Positions 7,958 to 15,364 of a DNA stretch of 26,097 nucleotides are shown here, piece by piece (the stretch's first letter is position 1; every line of letters begins with the position of its first letter). The DNA comes from JAFMPW01 sp040830565. Lineage in GTDB: Bacteria > Bacteroidota > Bacteroidia > Flavobacteriales > Flavobacteriaceae. Position numbers and translations under genes: made by a program. The stretch lies in NCBI GenBank assembly GCA_040830565.1, contig JBFOMC010000101.1, positions 1-26,097 of the forward strand, written 5' to 3'. The notes under the pieces were generated by a model. It saw nothing but the letters and a program-made list of their open reading frames with translations, made no database searches and was not told the origin of the DNA.

Positions 7958-9058
7958 TTAGGAGTAATCCTTGATGTAGGCAATGGGTTGCAGACCAAAA
8001 CGCTGTTGGAAACATTTGGTAAAATAGGAAGGACTGGTAAACCCGCTATCGAAGGTAGTTTGGGCAATATTCCTATCAGTTTTTAATAATCCGAGAGATT
8101 GGGAAAGGCGAAATTCTCTAAGCAGTTCATTTGGAGACATCCCGATAAGGCGGGTGCTTTTTCGATATAATTTGGATTTGCTCATAGACATTTGATCACA
8201 AAAATCGCCAACTCCAAATCTTGGGTTATCCCAATGCTCTGTTAGCGTGTCCATTAAAAGTTGTAGAAAATTCTCGTCTGCCGGATTAAGCCATTTAAAG
8301 CTATTCTGCCCCGAGCTTTGGAGCCCATCATCTTTGTAGATCTCCTTAATGATCGAAGCAAGAACTACCTGCCCATCTTCTCCTACCCGGCACAGGTATC
8401 TGGCCATTTTTACGGTATCCCCAAAAAGTTCTTTGTGTTTGGTTACCGGCATGCCGGCATTAAGACTTGTACGAAGCTTTAGAAGTTCTGCCGCAACATG
8501 TAGTTCCCTAAGGATAGAAGCCGCACAATTTACGGCTTGGGTGACGGAAACAAAAGAAGCTATAAAACCTTCACCTTTTAGTTCCACTTCACTGCCCTCA
8601 TGCACCTTAAGTTGCTTTCTTACTATCTCGTGATACAACTTTACCAGACGGTCTGCCTTCTGCTTCCCCAACTTGTGTTTAAGGAGCCGAATATCTTCGG
8701 TAGTCGTTACCAAAATAATCCTGAAAGCAGGATCATTAAAAATTTTGAGTTCCGGATCAGCAGGATCATAGTAGCCCTCCGGGTCGGTCATTCTACCAAG
8801 AAAGGCTTCAACAACGTTGCTGTTCACCTGCACAATTTCATGTGGAATAAGGCCATGAGCCTTGTCGTGCATTTTTTTAACTGCTATTTCATCAGGGGCA
8901 TCTATAAGGCAGAAGGCACTACCCCTGTCCTCATCTACCCAATAGGTCATACAGCGACATCCATACTCATCCTGGATTTTTAAATCCTCGCGATGCGCTT
9001 CTGCAGCGTGTTTGGCTTCAATACCCGGAACAATATGTCTGTCCATGTATATTGGCAT
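7958..9058 (-). CDS. DUF4242 / degenerate cyclase-like / AraC-type transcriptional regulator
   Basis: A 366-residue cytoplasmic regulator with three parts and no signal peptide or membrane helix. Residues 1-90 are a DUF4242 domain (IYMDRHIVPG, then GCRCMTYWVDEDRGSAFC, HDKAHGLIPHEIVQV). Residues about 112-242 resemble a class III adenylate/guanylate cyclase domain (ILVTTTEDI, ELKGEGFIASF, NAGMPV, FGDTVKMARYL) but key residues are changed: the first metal Asp is Thr119, the second is Glu163, and the Asn and Arg of the NxAxR signature are Lys217 and Tyr221. Cyclase activity is therefore unlikely and a sensory or dimerising role more plausible. Residues about 265-366 are an AraC helix-turn-helix (MSKSKLYRKSTRLIGMSP, then DSGFTSPSYFTKCFQQRFG). 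The likely target is the exported DUF4242 gene 97 bases downstream. The start is ATG 9056-9058; ATG at 9046 is a possible alternative. Confidence 0.9.
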   Translation of the reverse strand: MPIYMDRHIVPGIEAKHAAEAHREDLKIQDEYGCRCMTYWVDEDRGSAFCLIDAPDEIAVKKMHDKAHGLIPHEIVQVNSNVVEAFLGRMTDPEGYYDPADPELKIFNDPAFRIILVTTTEDIRLLKHKLGKQKADRLVKLYHEIVRKQLKVHEGSEVELKGEGFIASFVSVTQAVNCAASILRELHVAAELLKLRTSLNAGMPVTKHKELFGDTVKMARYLCRVGEDGQVVLASIIKEIYKDDGLQSSGQNSFKWLNPADENFLQLLMDTLTEHWDNPRFGVGDFCDQMSMSKSKLYRKSTRLIGMSPNELLREFRLSQSLGLLKTDRNIAQTTFDSGFTSPSYFTKCFQQRFGLQPIAYIKDYS

Positions 9059-9217
9059 ATGAGCAATTTAATACAACTTAAGATAAAACAAATGATTCAA
9101 AAACGCTTATATGTTCTAAAGAAACAGATTTTATTGTCCTTAAAATGAAACATTTAGTTCATTTTCTTGTAGAAATAGATCACTGTATTACTGTTGAATA
9201 TCCGTTCGGGCAGTGAG

Positions 9218-9242
9218 GACTTCGACTGCGCTCAGTCTGACA
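9218..9242. repeat. Dispersed Bacteroidota intergenic repeat unit
   Basis: The 25-base stretch ending just before the ruvB stop codon reads, on the minus strand, TGTCAGACTGAGCGCAG followed by TCGAAGTC. I recall this as an intergenic repeat found in many flavobacterial genomes; only one copy is in this window. The core forms a 5-bp stem (9224-9228 with 9233-9237) around a 4-base loop. It might act in mRNA 3'-end formation or stability for ruvB, but no T run follows it. Confidence 0.55.
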
Positions 9243-9244
9243 TC

Positions 9245-10267
9245 TTAGAACAATCCTGGTTGCTGTCCTCCTTTTATTCTTCCCAGGTGCTTATAGGCCA
9301 ATTCTGTAACCTCTCTCCCCCTAGGGGTACGCATAATAAAACCTTGCTGGATTAAAAAAGGTTCGTAAACCTCTTCAATCGTTTCGGCATTTTCAGAAAC
9401 GGCAGTGGCCAATGTAGAAATGCCTACCGGCCCTCCTTTGAATTTATCTATGATGGTTGAAAGTATCTTATTGTCCATTTCATCCAAACCATGTGCATCT
9501 ACATTAAGCGCCTTGAGGCCATACTTGGAGATCTTCATATCTATACTTCCGGTCCCTTTGATCTGGGCAAAATCTCTCACCCGTCTAAGAAGTGCATTGG
9601 ATATTCTGGGAGTTCCCCTGCTTCTTCCGGCAATTTCTATAGCAGCCTCGTTTGTTATGGGTACCTTTAAAATATCCGCACTGCGCTCCACTATAGTGGA
9701 CAGCAATTCCGTGCTGTAATACTCTAACCTGCTCGAAATACCAAAACGGGCTCTCATTGGGGCGGTCAACAAGCCAGATCTTGTAGTTGCGCCTATTAAC
9801 GTGAAAGGATGTAGATTGATCTGGACGGATCTGGCATTAGGTCCCGTTTCTATCATAATATCAATTTTGTAATCCTCCATGGCGGAATACAAATACTCTT
9901 CTACTATGGGGCTCAATCTGTGGATCTCATCAATAAAAAGGACATCTCGTTCTTCAAGGTTGGTCAAAAGGCCGGCCAGGTCCCCGGGTTTGTCCAATAC
10001 CGGACCCGAAGTAATTTTAATCCCTACCCCGAGTTCATTGGCCAAGATATGCGCAAGGGTTGTCTTCCCTACTCCCGTAGGTCCGTGAAAAAGGGTATGA
10101 TCTATAGCTTCGTTACGAAGATTTGCTGCCTGAACAAAGATCTTTAGATTCTCCAAAACCTGCTCCTGTCCTGTAAAATCGTCAAATGAAACTGGGCGCA
10201 AAGCCCTTTCAATATCCAGTTCTTCTTGGGAAAAATTACCTGCAGTGGGATCTAAATGCTCATTCAT
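9245..10267 (-). CDS. ruvB: Holliday junction branch migration ATPase RuvB
   Basis: A 340-residue protein, the normal length for RuvB, which as hexameric rings with RuvA drives branch migration of Holliday junctions in recombinational repair. Motifs seen: the RuvB N-terminus (LRPVSFDDFTGQEQVLENL), Walker A GPTGVGKTT, Walker B LFIDEIHRL, sensor 1 GATTRSGLL, the arginine-containing TPRISNALLRRVRDFA of the lid domain, and a C-terminal winged helix (GGPVGISTLA, then QQGFIMRTPRGR). Nothing is missing or unusual in the protein. It is a single gene here, divergent from pckA, with an exact TAnnTTTG element so close to the ATG that the mRNA should have almost no leader. A dispersed repeat directly abuts the stop codon. 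Confidence 0.98.
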   Translation of the reverse strand: MNEHLDPTAGNFSQEELDIERALRPVSFDDFTGQEQVLENLKIFVQAANLRNEAIDHTLFHGPTGVGKTTLAHILANELGVGIKITSGPVLDKPGDLAGLLTNLEERDVLFIDEIHRLSPIVEEYLYSAMEDYKIDIMIETGPNARSVQINLHPFTLIGATTRSGLLTAPMRARFGISSRLEYYSTELLSTIVERSADILKVPITNEAAIEIAGRSRGTPRISNALLRRVRDFAQIKGTGSIDMKISKYGLKALNVDAHGLDEMDNKILSTIIDKFKGGPVGISTLATAVSENAETIEEVYEPFLIQQGFIMRTPRGREVTELAYKHLGRIKGGQQPGLF

Positions 10268-10274
10268 CTTAACA

Positions 10275-10282
10275 CAAAGATA
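10275..10282 (-). promoter_or_regulatory. TAnnTTTG -7 element of ruvB
   Basis: TATCTTTG on the minus strand is an exact match to the Bacteroidota -7 consensus and ends 7 bases before the ruvB ATG at 10267. The usual -33 TTG is not clear; TTA lies 21 bases upstream. It predicts a transcript with a leader of only a few bases. Confidence 0.5.
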
Positions 10283-10336
10283 CTAAAAAGATAAGGGGAC
10301 CCATAAGCAGGTTTTATTCATAATAATTTGGAAAGC

Positions 10337-10350
10337 ATGATAATTATCAT
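10337..10350. promoter_or_regulatory. 14-bp palindrome between ruvB and pckA
   Basis: ATGATAATTATCAT is a perfect palindrome in the 159-base divergent intergenic region, 76 bases before the pckA ATG and 69 bases before the ruvB ATG. It could be an operator for a dimeric regulator of pckA. The AT-rich surroundings make a chance origin possible, and no clear TAnnTTTG element for pckA was found nearby. Confidence 0.35.
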
Positions 10351-10426
10351 CCTTTTTAAGCAGATTTATTCGCTCCTTTACCACGGCAATTAAATCAAGT
10401 AGGACTCATATTTAAAAACAACAATT

Positions 10427-12031
10427 ATGGCAAGTTCATTTAACCTTCATAAGTATGGAATTGACACTGAAACAATATACAGGAACAGTAGTGTCCCTGT
10501 TTTATACGAACTAGGGCTACGCCTTGAAAAAGGCACTGCCATCTCTGATGTCGGCGCTCTTATGACCTTCTCTGGAGAAAAAACAGGTAGGAGTCCAAAA
10601 GACAAACGCATAGTCAGAAACCCGGATTCTGAGAAGAACATAGATTGGGGAGACATCAACATAGGACTGGATGAGCACACCTTTATGGTAAACCACGAAC
10701 GTGCTCTGGACTATTTAAACACCTGTGATCATTTGTTTGTGATAGATGCCTTTGCAGGCTGGGATCCAAAATACCGCATTAAAACGAGGATTATCTGTAC
10801 CCGGGCTTATCATGCACTTTTTATGCAAAATATGCTGATCATGCCTACAGCCGAAGAACTGGCCGATTTCGGGGAACCAGATTACTTGATATTAAACGCA
10901 GGTGGCTTTCCGGCAAATAGGTATACTTCTGAAATGACTTCCAAGACGAGCATTGATGTAAACCTTGAAAGAAAGGAAATTGTGATTCTCGGCACCCAAT
11001 ACGCAGGTGAAATGAAGAAAGGCATCTTTGGTATTATGAACTATTTAATGCCTCTGGAAGGCGTACTGCCCATGCATTGTTCTGCTAATGTTGGAGAGAA
11101 TGACGATGTAACTATTCTTTTTGGGCTTTCTGGTACAGGAAAGACTACCTTGAGTGCCGATCCCAAAAGAAGACTTATTGGAGATGATGAACACTGCTGG
11201 ACAGATGAGGGTACTTTTAATATTGAAGGAGGTTGCTACGCCAAGGCCATAAATTTGTCTGAAGAGAACGAACCAGATATTTACAATGCCATCAAATTTG
11301 GAACGGTATTGGAAAACGTGGTCTATGACAAGGCTACCAGAGAGGTAGATTACACAGATACCTCTATCACTCAGAATACCCGGGCATCTTATCCCATAGA
11401 ATATATTGACAACGTGCAAATACCCTGTATTGCGGGCCATCCAAAGCATATCATTTTTCTTACTTGCGACGCCTTTGGGGTACTGCCACCAGTAAGCAAA
11501 TTGACTCCGGAGCAGGCCAGTTATCACTTTATATCCGGATATACCGCTAAGGTAGCGGGTACCGAAATGGGAGTTACCGAGCCCCAGGCAACTTTCAGCG
11601 CCTGTTTTGGTGCTGCCTTTATGATGTGGCACCCTAACAAGTATGCCGAATTACTGGCACAAAAGATAAAGGATCATCAAGTTACGGCATGGCTCGTAAA
11701 CACTGGATGGACCGGGGGAGCTCATGGTGTAGGCTCCAGAATGAAATTAAAATATACAAGAGCAATGCTAGATGCCATACACAACGGAGATTTTGATCAA
11801 GTGGCTTTTGTTGAAGACGAAGAATTTGGGTTCCAAATTCCTGAAGCGTGCCCCAATGTACCTTCTGAAGTCCTCATTCCAAGAAATACCTGGGAGGATA
11901 AGGAAAAATATGATGAAACCAAAAAGAAGCTCATTGGGCTCTTTATAGAAAACTTCAAACAATTTGAAGCCAATGTTAATCAGTCCATCCTGGAAGCGGG
12001 GCCCAAGTCCGATTACTTGATGCAAGCATAA
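10427..12031 (+). CDS. pckA: ATP-dependent phosphoenolpyruvate carboxykinase
   Basis: A 534-residue cytoplasmic enzyme converting oxaloacetate and ATP to phosphoenolpyruvate, CO2 and ADP, the committed step of gluconeogenesis from TCA-cycle intermediates. The N-terminal part has the substrate-binding GEKTGRSPKDKRIV motif. The ATP-type P-loop GLSGTGKTTLSADP begins at Gly233, followed by the metal-binding DDEHCW and the GGCYAKAINL segment. Length and motifs fit the ATP-type (PckA) and not the GTP-type family. The next gene on this strand is an acyl-CoA oxidase-like enzyme, which would supply acetyl-CoA when fatty acids are used, so nearby placement is metabolically sensible, but a strong terminator between them argues against one transcript. 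A 14-bp palindrome upstream is the only regulatory candidate seen. Confidence 0.97.
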   Translation: MASSFNLHKYGIDTETIYRNSSVPVLYELGLRLEKGTAISDVGALMTFSGEKTGRSPKDKRIVRNPDSEKNIDWGDINIGLDEHTFMVNHERALDYLNTCDHLFVIDAFAGWDPKYRIKTRIICTRAYHALFMQNMLIMPTAEELADFGEPDYLILNAGGFPANRYTSEMTSKTSIDVNLERKEIVILGTQYAGEMKKGIFGIMNYLMPLEGVLPMHCSANVGENDDVTILFGLSGTGKTTLSADPKRRLIGDDEHCWTDEGTFNIEGGCYAKAINLSEENEPDIYNAIKFGTVLENVVYDKATREVDYTDTSITQNTRASYPIEYIDNVQIPCIAGHPKHIIFLTCDAFGVLPPVSKLTPEQASYHFISGYTAKVAGTEMGVTEPQATFSACFGAAFMMWHPNKYAELLAQKIKDHQVTAWLVNTGWTGGAHGVGSRMKLKYTRAMLDAIHNGDFDQVAFVEDEEFGFQIPEACPNVPSEVLIPRNTWEDKEKYDETKKKLIGLFIENFKQFEANVNQSILEAGPKSDYLMQA

Positions 12032-12050
12032 CTCAACTAACTTAAAAACT

Positions 12051-12090
12051 GTGCCCGGAAGGTTAATGTATCTTCCGGGCACTCTTTATT
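12051..12090 (+). terminator. Intrinsic terminator of pckA
   Basis: A perfect 11-bp GC-rich stem (12051-12061 with 12072-12082) with a 10-base loop starts 19 bases after the pckA stop codon and is followed by the T-rich TCTTTATTT. It should largely separate pckA from the downstream acyl-CoA oxidase-like gene. Confidence 0.85.
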
Positions 12091-12142
12091 TCCATACTTC
12101 CCTGTTGTAAGAATTTTGGAGATAAAGTCGTATTTTCAAGTC

Positions 12143-14407
12143 ATGCAAAAGACCAGGTATTCCTCCGGAGTTTTACAGTACATTCCTTTTTTTTATGTGA
12201 TTTGGTCAGACGATCTTTTATCGGCCTCCGAAATTGCCGTGGTTACTAAGGCCATATCAGAAGATGCTTCCTTAGAGGAAGCTGATCAGAAGACCTTACT
12301 AAGATGGTTAGATGGAAAACACGGTCCGAAAAATCATGAGTTAAAACAGTGGAATCAACTCTTGTCCAATTCCGGTGTTAAACTCGTGGAGAGTGAAATC
12401 TATCCCTTAGCTACCTTTAGTCAGAAAGTAGTTTGCGAATACAAGGAACTCTGCCCTTTTAATGAACAGCTGAAACAGATTGAAATAAACCTAGGAATAC
12501 AACCCAACCATTATAACCATTTATTCGATGTTGAAGTAGTACATGAGAAAACCTCCAATTATTACGAGGCAGCCGTAATAGATGAAATATTTAAAGGACG
12601 ATATGCCAAAGTGGTAGATGACTTCCGAGAATTATTAACTAAGGACATATTTAGATGGGAGGTGCAAAAAGACAAGGCTATCTTTAGGGAAAGAGTTCTG
12701 AAACAACTACAACTTCTTGCAGACCACGGATATGGTGCCCTGGCCTACCCAGAAACCTATGGAGGGATAGGAGACATTAATGTTTATGCCTCCATTTTCG
12801 AGAACATTATGTATGTAGATGGTAGTCTGGCGGTAAAGTTTGGCGTACAATTTGGGCTTTTCGGAGGAAGCATACAGAAGTTGGGGACAGAGAAACATCA
12901 CGACAGCTATCTAAAGGCAACTGGCGAAGCCAAACTACTGGGCTGCTTTGCAATGACAGAAACCAGGCATGGGTCTAATGTTAGAGGTATTAGAACAACA
13001 GCCACCTACGAAAAGGAAAGCGACACCATCATCATAAATACCCCTGGCAAAAACGACAATAAGGAGTATATAGGTAATGCCATGCACAGCACTATGGCTT
13101 CAGTATTTGCACAACTTATTGTAGATGGTACAAATCATGGAGTGCACGCTATTCTGGTTCCATTACGTGATAAGGACCATCAGTTATATCCGGGAATACG
13201 AGTAGAAGATAACGGATATAAACTGGGACTTAATGGGGTAGACAACGGAAAGATCTGGTTTGACCAGGTAAAAGTCCCAAGAGAAAATCTGCTTAACAAA
13301 TATGGGGAAATCCTAAAGGACGGCAGTTATTTCTCTGGGATAAAAAATCCCAACAAGCGTTTTTTTACCATGCTTGGCACTTTGGTTGGTGGTCGTATTT
13401 GTGTGGCTAAAGGGGCCCTAAGCGGTGCTAAGATGTCTCTCGCAATTGCAGTGAAATACGCACTGGACCGAAGGCAATTTAATGACAGTGTCAAAGTACA
13501 GGAGGATTTGATTATGGACTACCCCACGCATCAGCTGCGACTAACTCCGGCTATTGCGTCGGCCTATGTTTATCATATTGCCCTGGATCAACTTATGCTC
13601 GATTACGCGGACGACAAGGTGGATGATAAGCGTAAAATAGAGACTCAGGTAGCCGGTCTGAAGGCTGTTATTACCTGGTTTTCCAATGCAACCATTCAAG
13701 AATGCAGAGAAGCATGCGGAGGTAAAGGCTATCTATTAGAAAATAGGATCGCAGACCTCAAAGGAGATGTGGACATATTCACCACCTTCGAAGGAGACAA
13801 TACGGTACTGATGCAGCTAGCTGCCAAAGGCATATTGTCCGATTTTAGAGCCGAGTTTAACAGTGCAGGCTTTACTTCAGTACTAAAACTTATTGGAAGT
13901 CAGATCAGTGACAAATTAACCACCATAAACCCCATATACACGAACAAAGTAGATAAGGATCATTTGTTCAATCCCAAATTCCATAAGCATGCTTTCAATT
14001 ACAGAACCAGAAGGCTTACCTATACGCTTGCGATGCGCATCCGGGATTATATTAAGAAGGGGATACCTGCCTACCAGGCATTTCTGAAAGTACAGACCCA
14101 TTTACTGGCCTTAGGTAAAGCGTATAGTTGTGAATTGGCGTATCATAAATTCCATGTCTTTGCAGAGGAGATCAAAGATGAAAAACACCGGTTATTGTTT
14201 CAAAAACTTGGAACTTTATACGCCTTATATCAAATTAGACAGGATGCGAACTGGTATTTAGAGCAAGGCTATTTAGGGGGAACGAAGTCCAAGGCTATCA
14301 GGCAACGGGTAGAGCGATTATGCTCTGAACTCAGGCCCCATATAGAGGTGCTTGTAGACGGATTCGGAATTCCGGAACCCTTACTTACTGCGCCCATTGC
14401 TACCTAA
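12143..14407 (+). CDS. Acyl-CoA dehydrogenase/oxidase family protein
   Basis: A flavoprotein of 754 residues with the long architecture of peroxisomal-type acyl-CoA oxidases rather than the 380-residue dehydrogenases: an N-terminal helical segment, the beta-barrel flavin region (CFAMTETRHGSNVRGI), the FAD-binding helical domain (GRICVAKGALSGAKMSLAIAVKYALDRRQF), EACGGKGYL, and a C-terminal ACOX-like helical domain. The expected catalytic base is Glu550 in TFEGDN. It catalyses alpha,beta-dehydrogenation of acyl-CoA with FAD in fatty-acid beta-oxidation; whether it passes electrons to O2 or to electron-transfer flavoprotein cannot be read here. The start chosen is ATG 12143; the frame also opens at a TTG at 12116, adding nine residues without better support. 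Its 3' end overlaps the convergent DUF2807 gene by 4 bases, with no terminator between. Confidence 0.92.
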   Translation: MQKTRYSSGVLQYIPFFYVIWSDDLLSASEIAVVTKAISEDASLEEADQKTLLRWLDGKHGPKNHELKQWNQLLSNSGVKLVESEIYPLATFSQKVVCEYKELCPFNEQLKQIEINLGIQPNHYNHLFDVEVVHEKTSNYYEAAVIDEIFKGRYAKVVDDFRELLTKDIFRWEVQKDKAIFRERVLKQLQLLADHGYGALAYPETYGGIGDINVYASIFENIMYVDGSLAVKFGVQFGLFGGSIQKLGTEKHHDSYLKATGEAKLLGCFAMTETRHGSNVRGIRTTATYEKESDTIIINTPGKNDNKEYIGNAMHSTMASVFAQLIVDGTNHGVHAILVPLRDKDHQLYPGIRVEDNGYKLGLNGVDNGKIWFDQVKVPRENLLNKYGEILKDGSYFSGIKNPNKRFFTMLGTLVGGRICVAKGALSGAKMSLAIAVKYALDRRQFNDSVKVQEDLIMDYPTHQLRLTPAIASAYVYHIALDQLMLDYADDKVDDKRKIETQVAGLKAVITWFSNATIQECREACGGKGYLLENRIADLKGDVDIFTTFEGDNTVLMQLAAKGILSDFRAEFNSAGFTSVLKLIGSQISDKLTTINPIYTNKVDKDHLFNPKFHKHAFNYRTRRLTYTLAMRIRDYIKKGIPAYQAFLKVQTHLLALGKAYSCELAYHKFHVFAEEIKDEKHRLLFQKLGTLYALYQIRQDANWYLEQGYLGGTKSKAIRQRVERLCSELRPHIEVLVDGFGIPEPLLTAPIAT

Positions 14408-15249
14408 TTTCTCCTCTTGACCAATTCTGAGGTATCTAAAAATTCATTGATGGTAATCTTAGGATCGCCATAGAGTTGTGTCCTTGCAGAACCTTTTGAA
14501 GTAAGTACCAAATCTCTAAAGGCATAAATTCTAGCGTTGGAAGTTTCCTCAACGGTGGCATTAACCACAGCGGCTTCAAACTTCTCGCCTTTGAATTTAG
14601 CATTCTCGAAAAGCCTTAGATTCAAGGTATCCGTAGTACCTTCCATCCTAACCGAGGCACTTTTATGCATTTCCAGAGTGTTTTTTTCGCCTACCACATA
14701 AATACTTGCATCTACCCGGTCTTTGAGATTTATATTGAGTGAGTCGCTATCAATATTAAAGTCGCCTGAACTCTGGCCTTCCATATTGATATGGGTAACG
14801 GGAGCACTTGCATTTAGTTGAAGTCTGGAGGCTCCATAAGTATTGATGTAGAGTTCATCCGTAGAAAGAATATCCTCCATTTTGATCACCCCATCTCTCA
14901 AGGTAATGGCCTCCAGTTCTCTATAGTTCACCACAATTTCAAGCTTTTTTTTCGAAGTTATTTTGTAGAAAGAACTAATAACCAATGTACCGTCTTCCAC
15001 CTCAAATTTGAGTACATCAATTAAATTATCGTCTGCGGTGATGTTGTATCCTTCTGCTGTCGACCTTTGTAAATCAATGTCCAGATCATCATTGAGTTGA
15101 ATGGCGTTGAAAGGAGGTAGTTCCTCACGAATCTCTATGACAGCCTTGTTTCCCTTGATCTTAGGTTTTCTCTGGGAGTACAAGCTAGTAGCAGCTAGTA
15201 TCAACACCAGAATAATTAGATTTTTCACTCTTAATTTTTTTAAGTTCAT
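14404..15249 (-). CDS. DUF2807 (GIN domain) exported protein
   Basis: A 281-residue exported protein. Residues 1-26 are a signal peptide (hydrophobic LIILVLILAATSLYS); there is no Cys lipobox, so it is periplasmic or secreted. The rest matches DUF2807, a right-handed beta-helix-like fold described as a putative auto-transporter adhesin head domain (FNAIQLNDDLDIDLQ at the start, repeating strands such as ITLRDGVIKMEDI and VVNATVEETSNARIYAFRDL, and a C-terminal GSARTQLYGDPKITIN). Bacteroidota genomes carry many such genes without known function; envelope association is inferred. The gene is monocistronic by position: a terminator of the cox operon lies upstream and a convergent gene downstream. 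A 7-bp inverted repeat lies 20 bases before the start codon. Confidence 0.88.
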   Translation of the reverse strand: MNLKKLRVKNLIILVLILAATSLYSQRKPKIKGNKAVIEIREELPPFNAIQLNDDLDIDLQRSTAEGYNITADDNLIDVLKFEVEDGTLVISSFYKITSKKKLEIVVNYRELEAITLRDGVIKMEDILSTDELYINTYGASRLQLNASAPVTHINMEGQSSGDFNIDSDSLNINLKDRVDASIYVVGEKNTLEMHKSASVRMEGTTDTLNLRLFENAKFKGEKFEAAVVNATVEETSNARIYAFRDLVLTSKGSARTQLYGDPKITINEFLDTSELVKRRN

Positions 15250-15269
15250 ATAGCGGTGGGTTTCACTAA

Positions 15270-15290
15270 TATATCAAAAAAAGTGATATA
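15270..15290. promoter_or_regulatory. Inverted repeat before the DUF2807 gene
   Basis: TATATCA (15270-15276) and TGATATA (15284-15290) are perfect 7-bp arms around an A-rich 7-base spacer, ending 20 bases before the DUF2807 start codon. Flanking GTTTCAC copies at 15260-15266 and 15294-15300 form a direct repeat around it. It may be an operator; no exact TAnnTTTG was found. Confidence 0.35.
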
Positions 15291-15314
15291 GCAGTTTCAC
15301 AAACCTTTTGTCCA

Positions 15315-15347
15315 CAAAAAAGCCCATCAAAAGATGGGCCGTTTTTT
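15315..15347 (-). terminator. Intrinsic terminator of the act-cox operon
   Basis: A perfect 7-bp stem (15322-15328 with 15333-15339) and a 4-base loop have a T run on both sides, counted in the respective directions. It begins 18 bases past the coxA stop codon and ends the respiratory operon in the minus direction. It could also work in the plus direction. Confidence 0.88.
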
Positions 15348-15364
15348 ATGATCTGTATTTTGCG

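Noticed and set aside
11045..11632. 195-codon open frame on the minus strand inside pckA
   Set aside because: It lies wholly antisense to a well-supported pckA, has no recognisable domain, and its composition is that of a shadow frame.
12116..12142. TTG start extending the acyl-CoA oxidase-like protein by nine residues
   Set aside because: TTG starts are rare, there is no ribosome-binding site before it, and ATG 12143 gives a natural N-terminus; not fully excluded.
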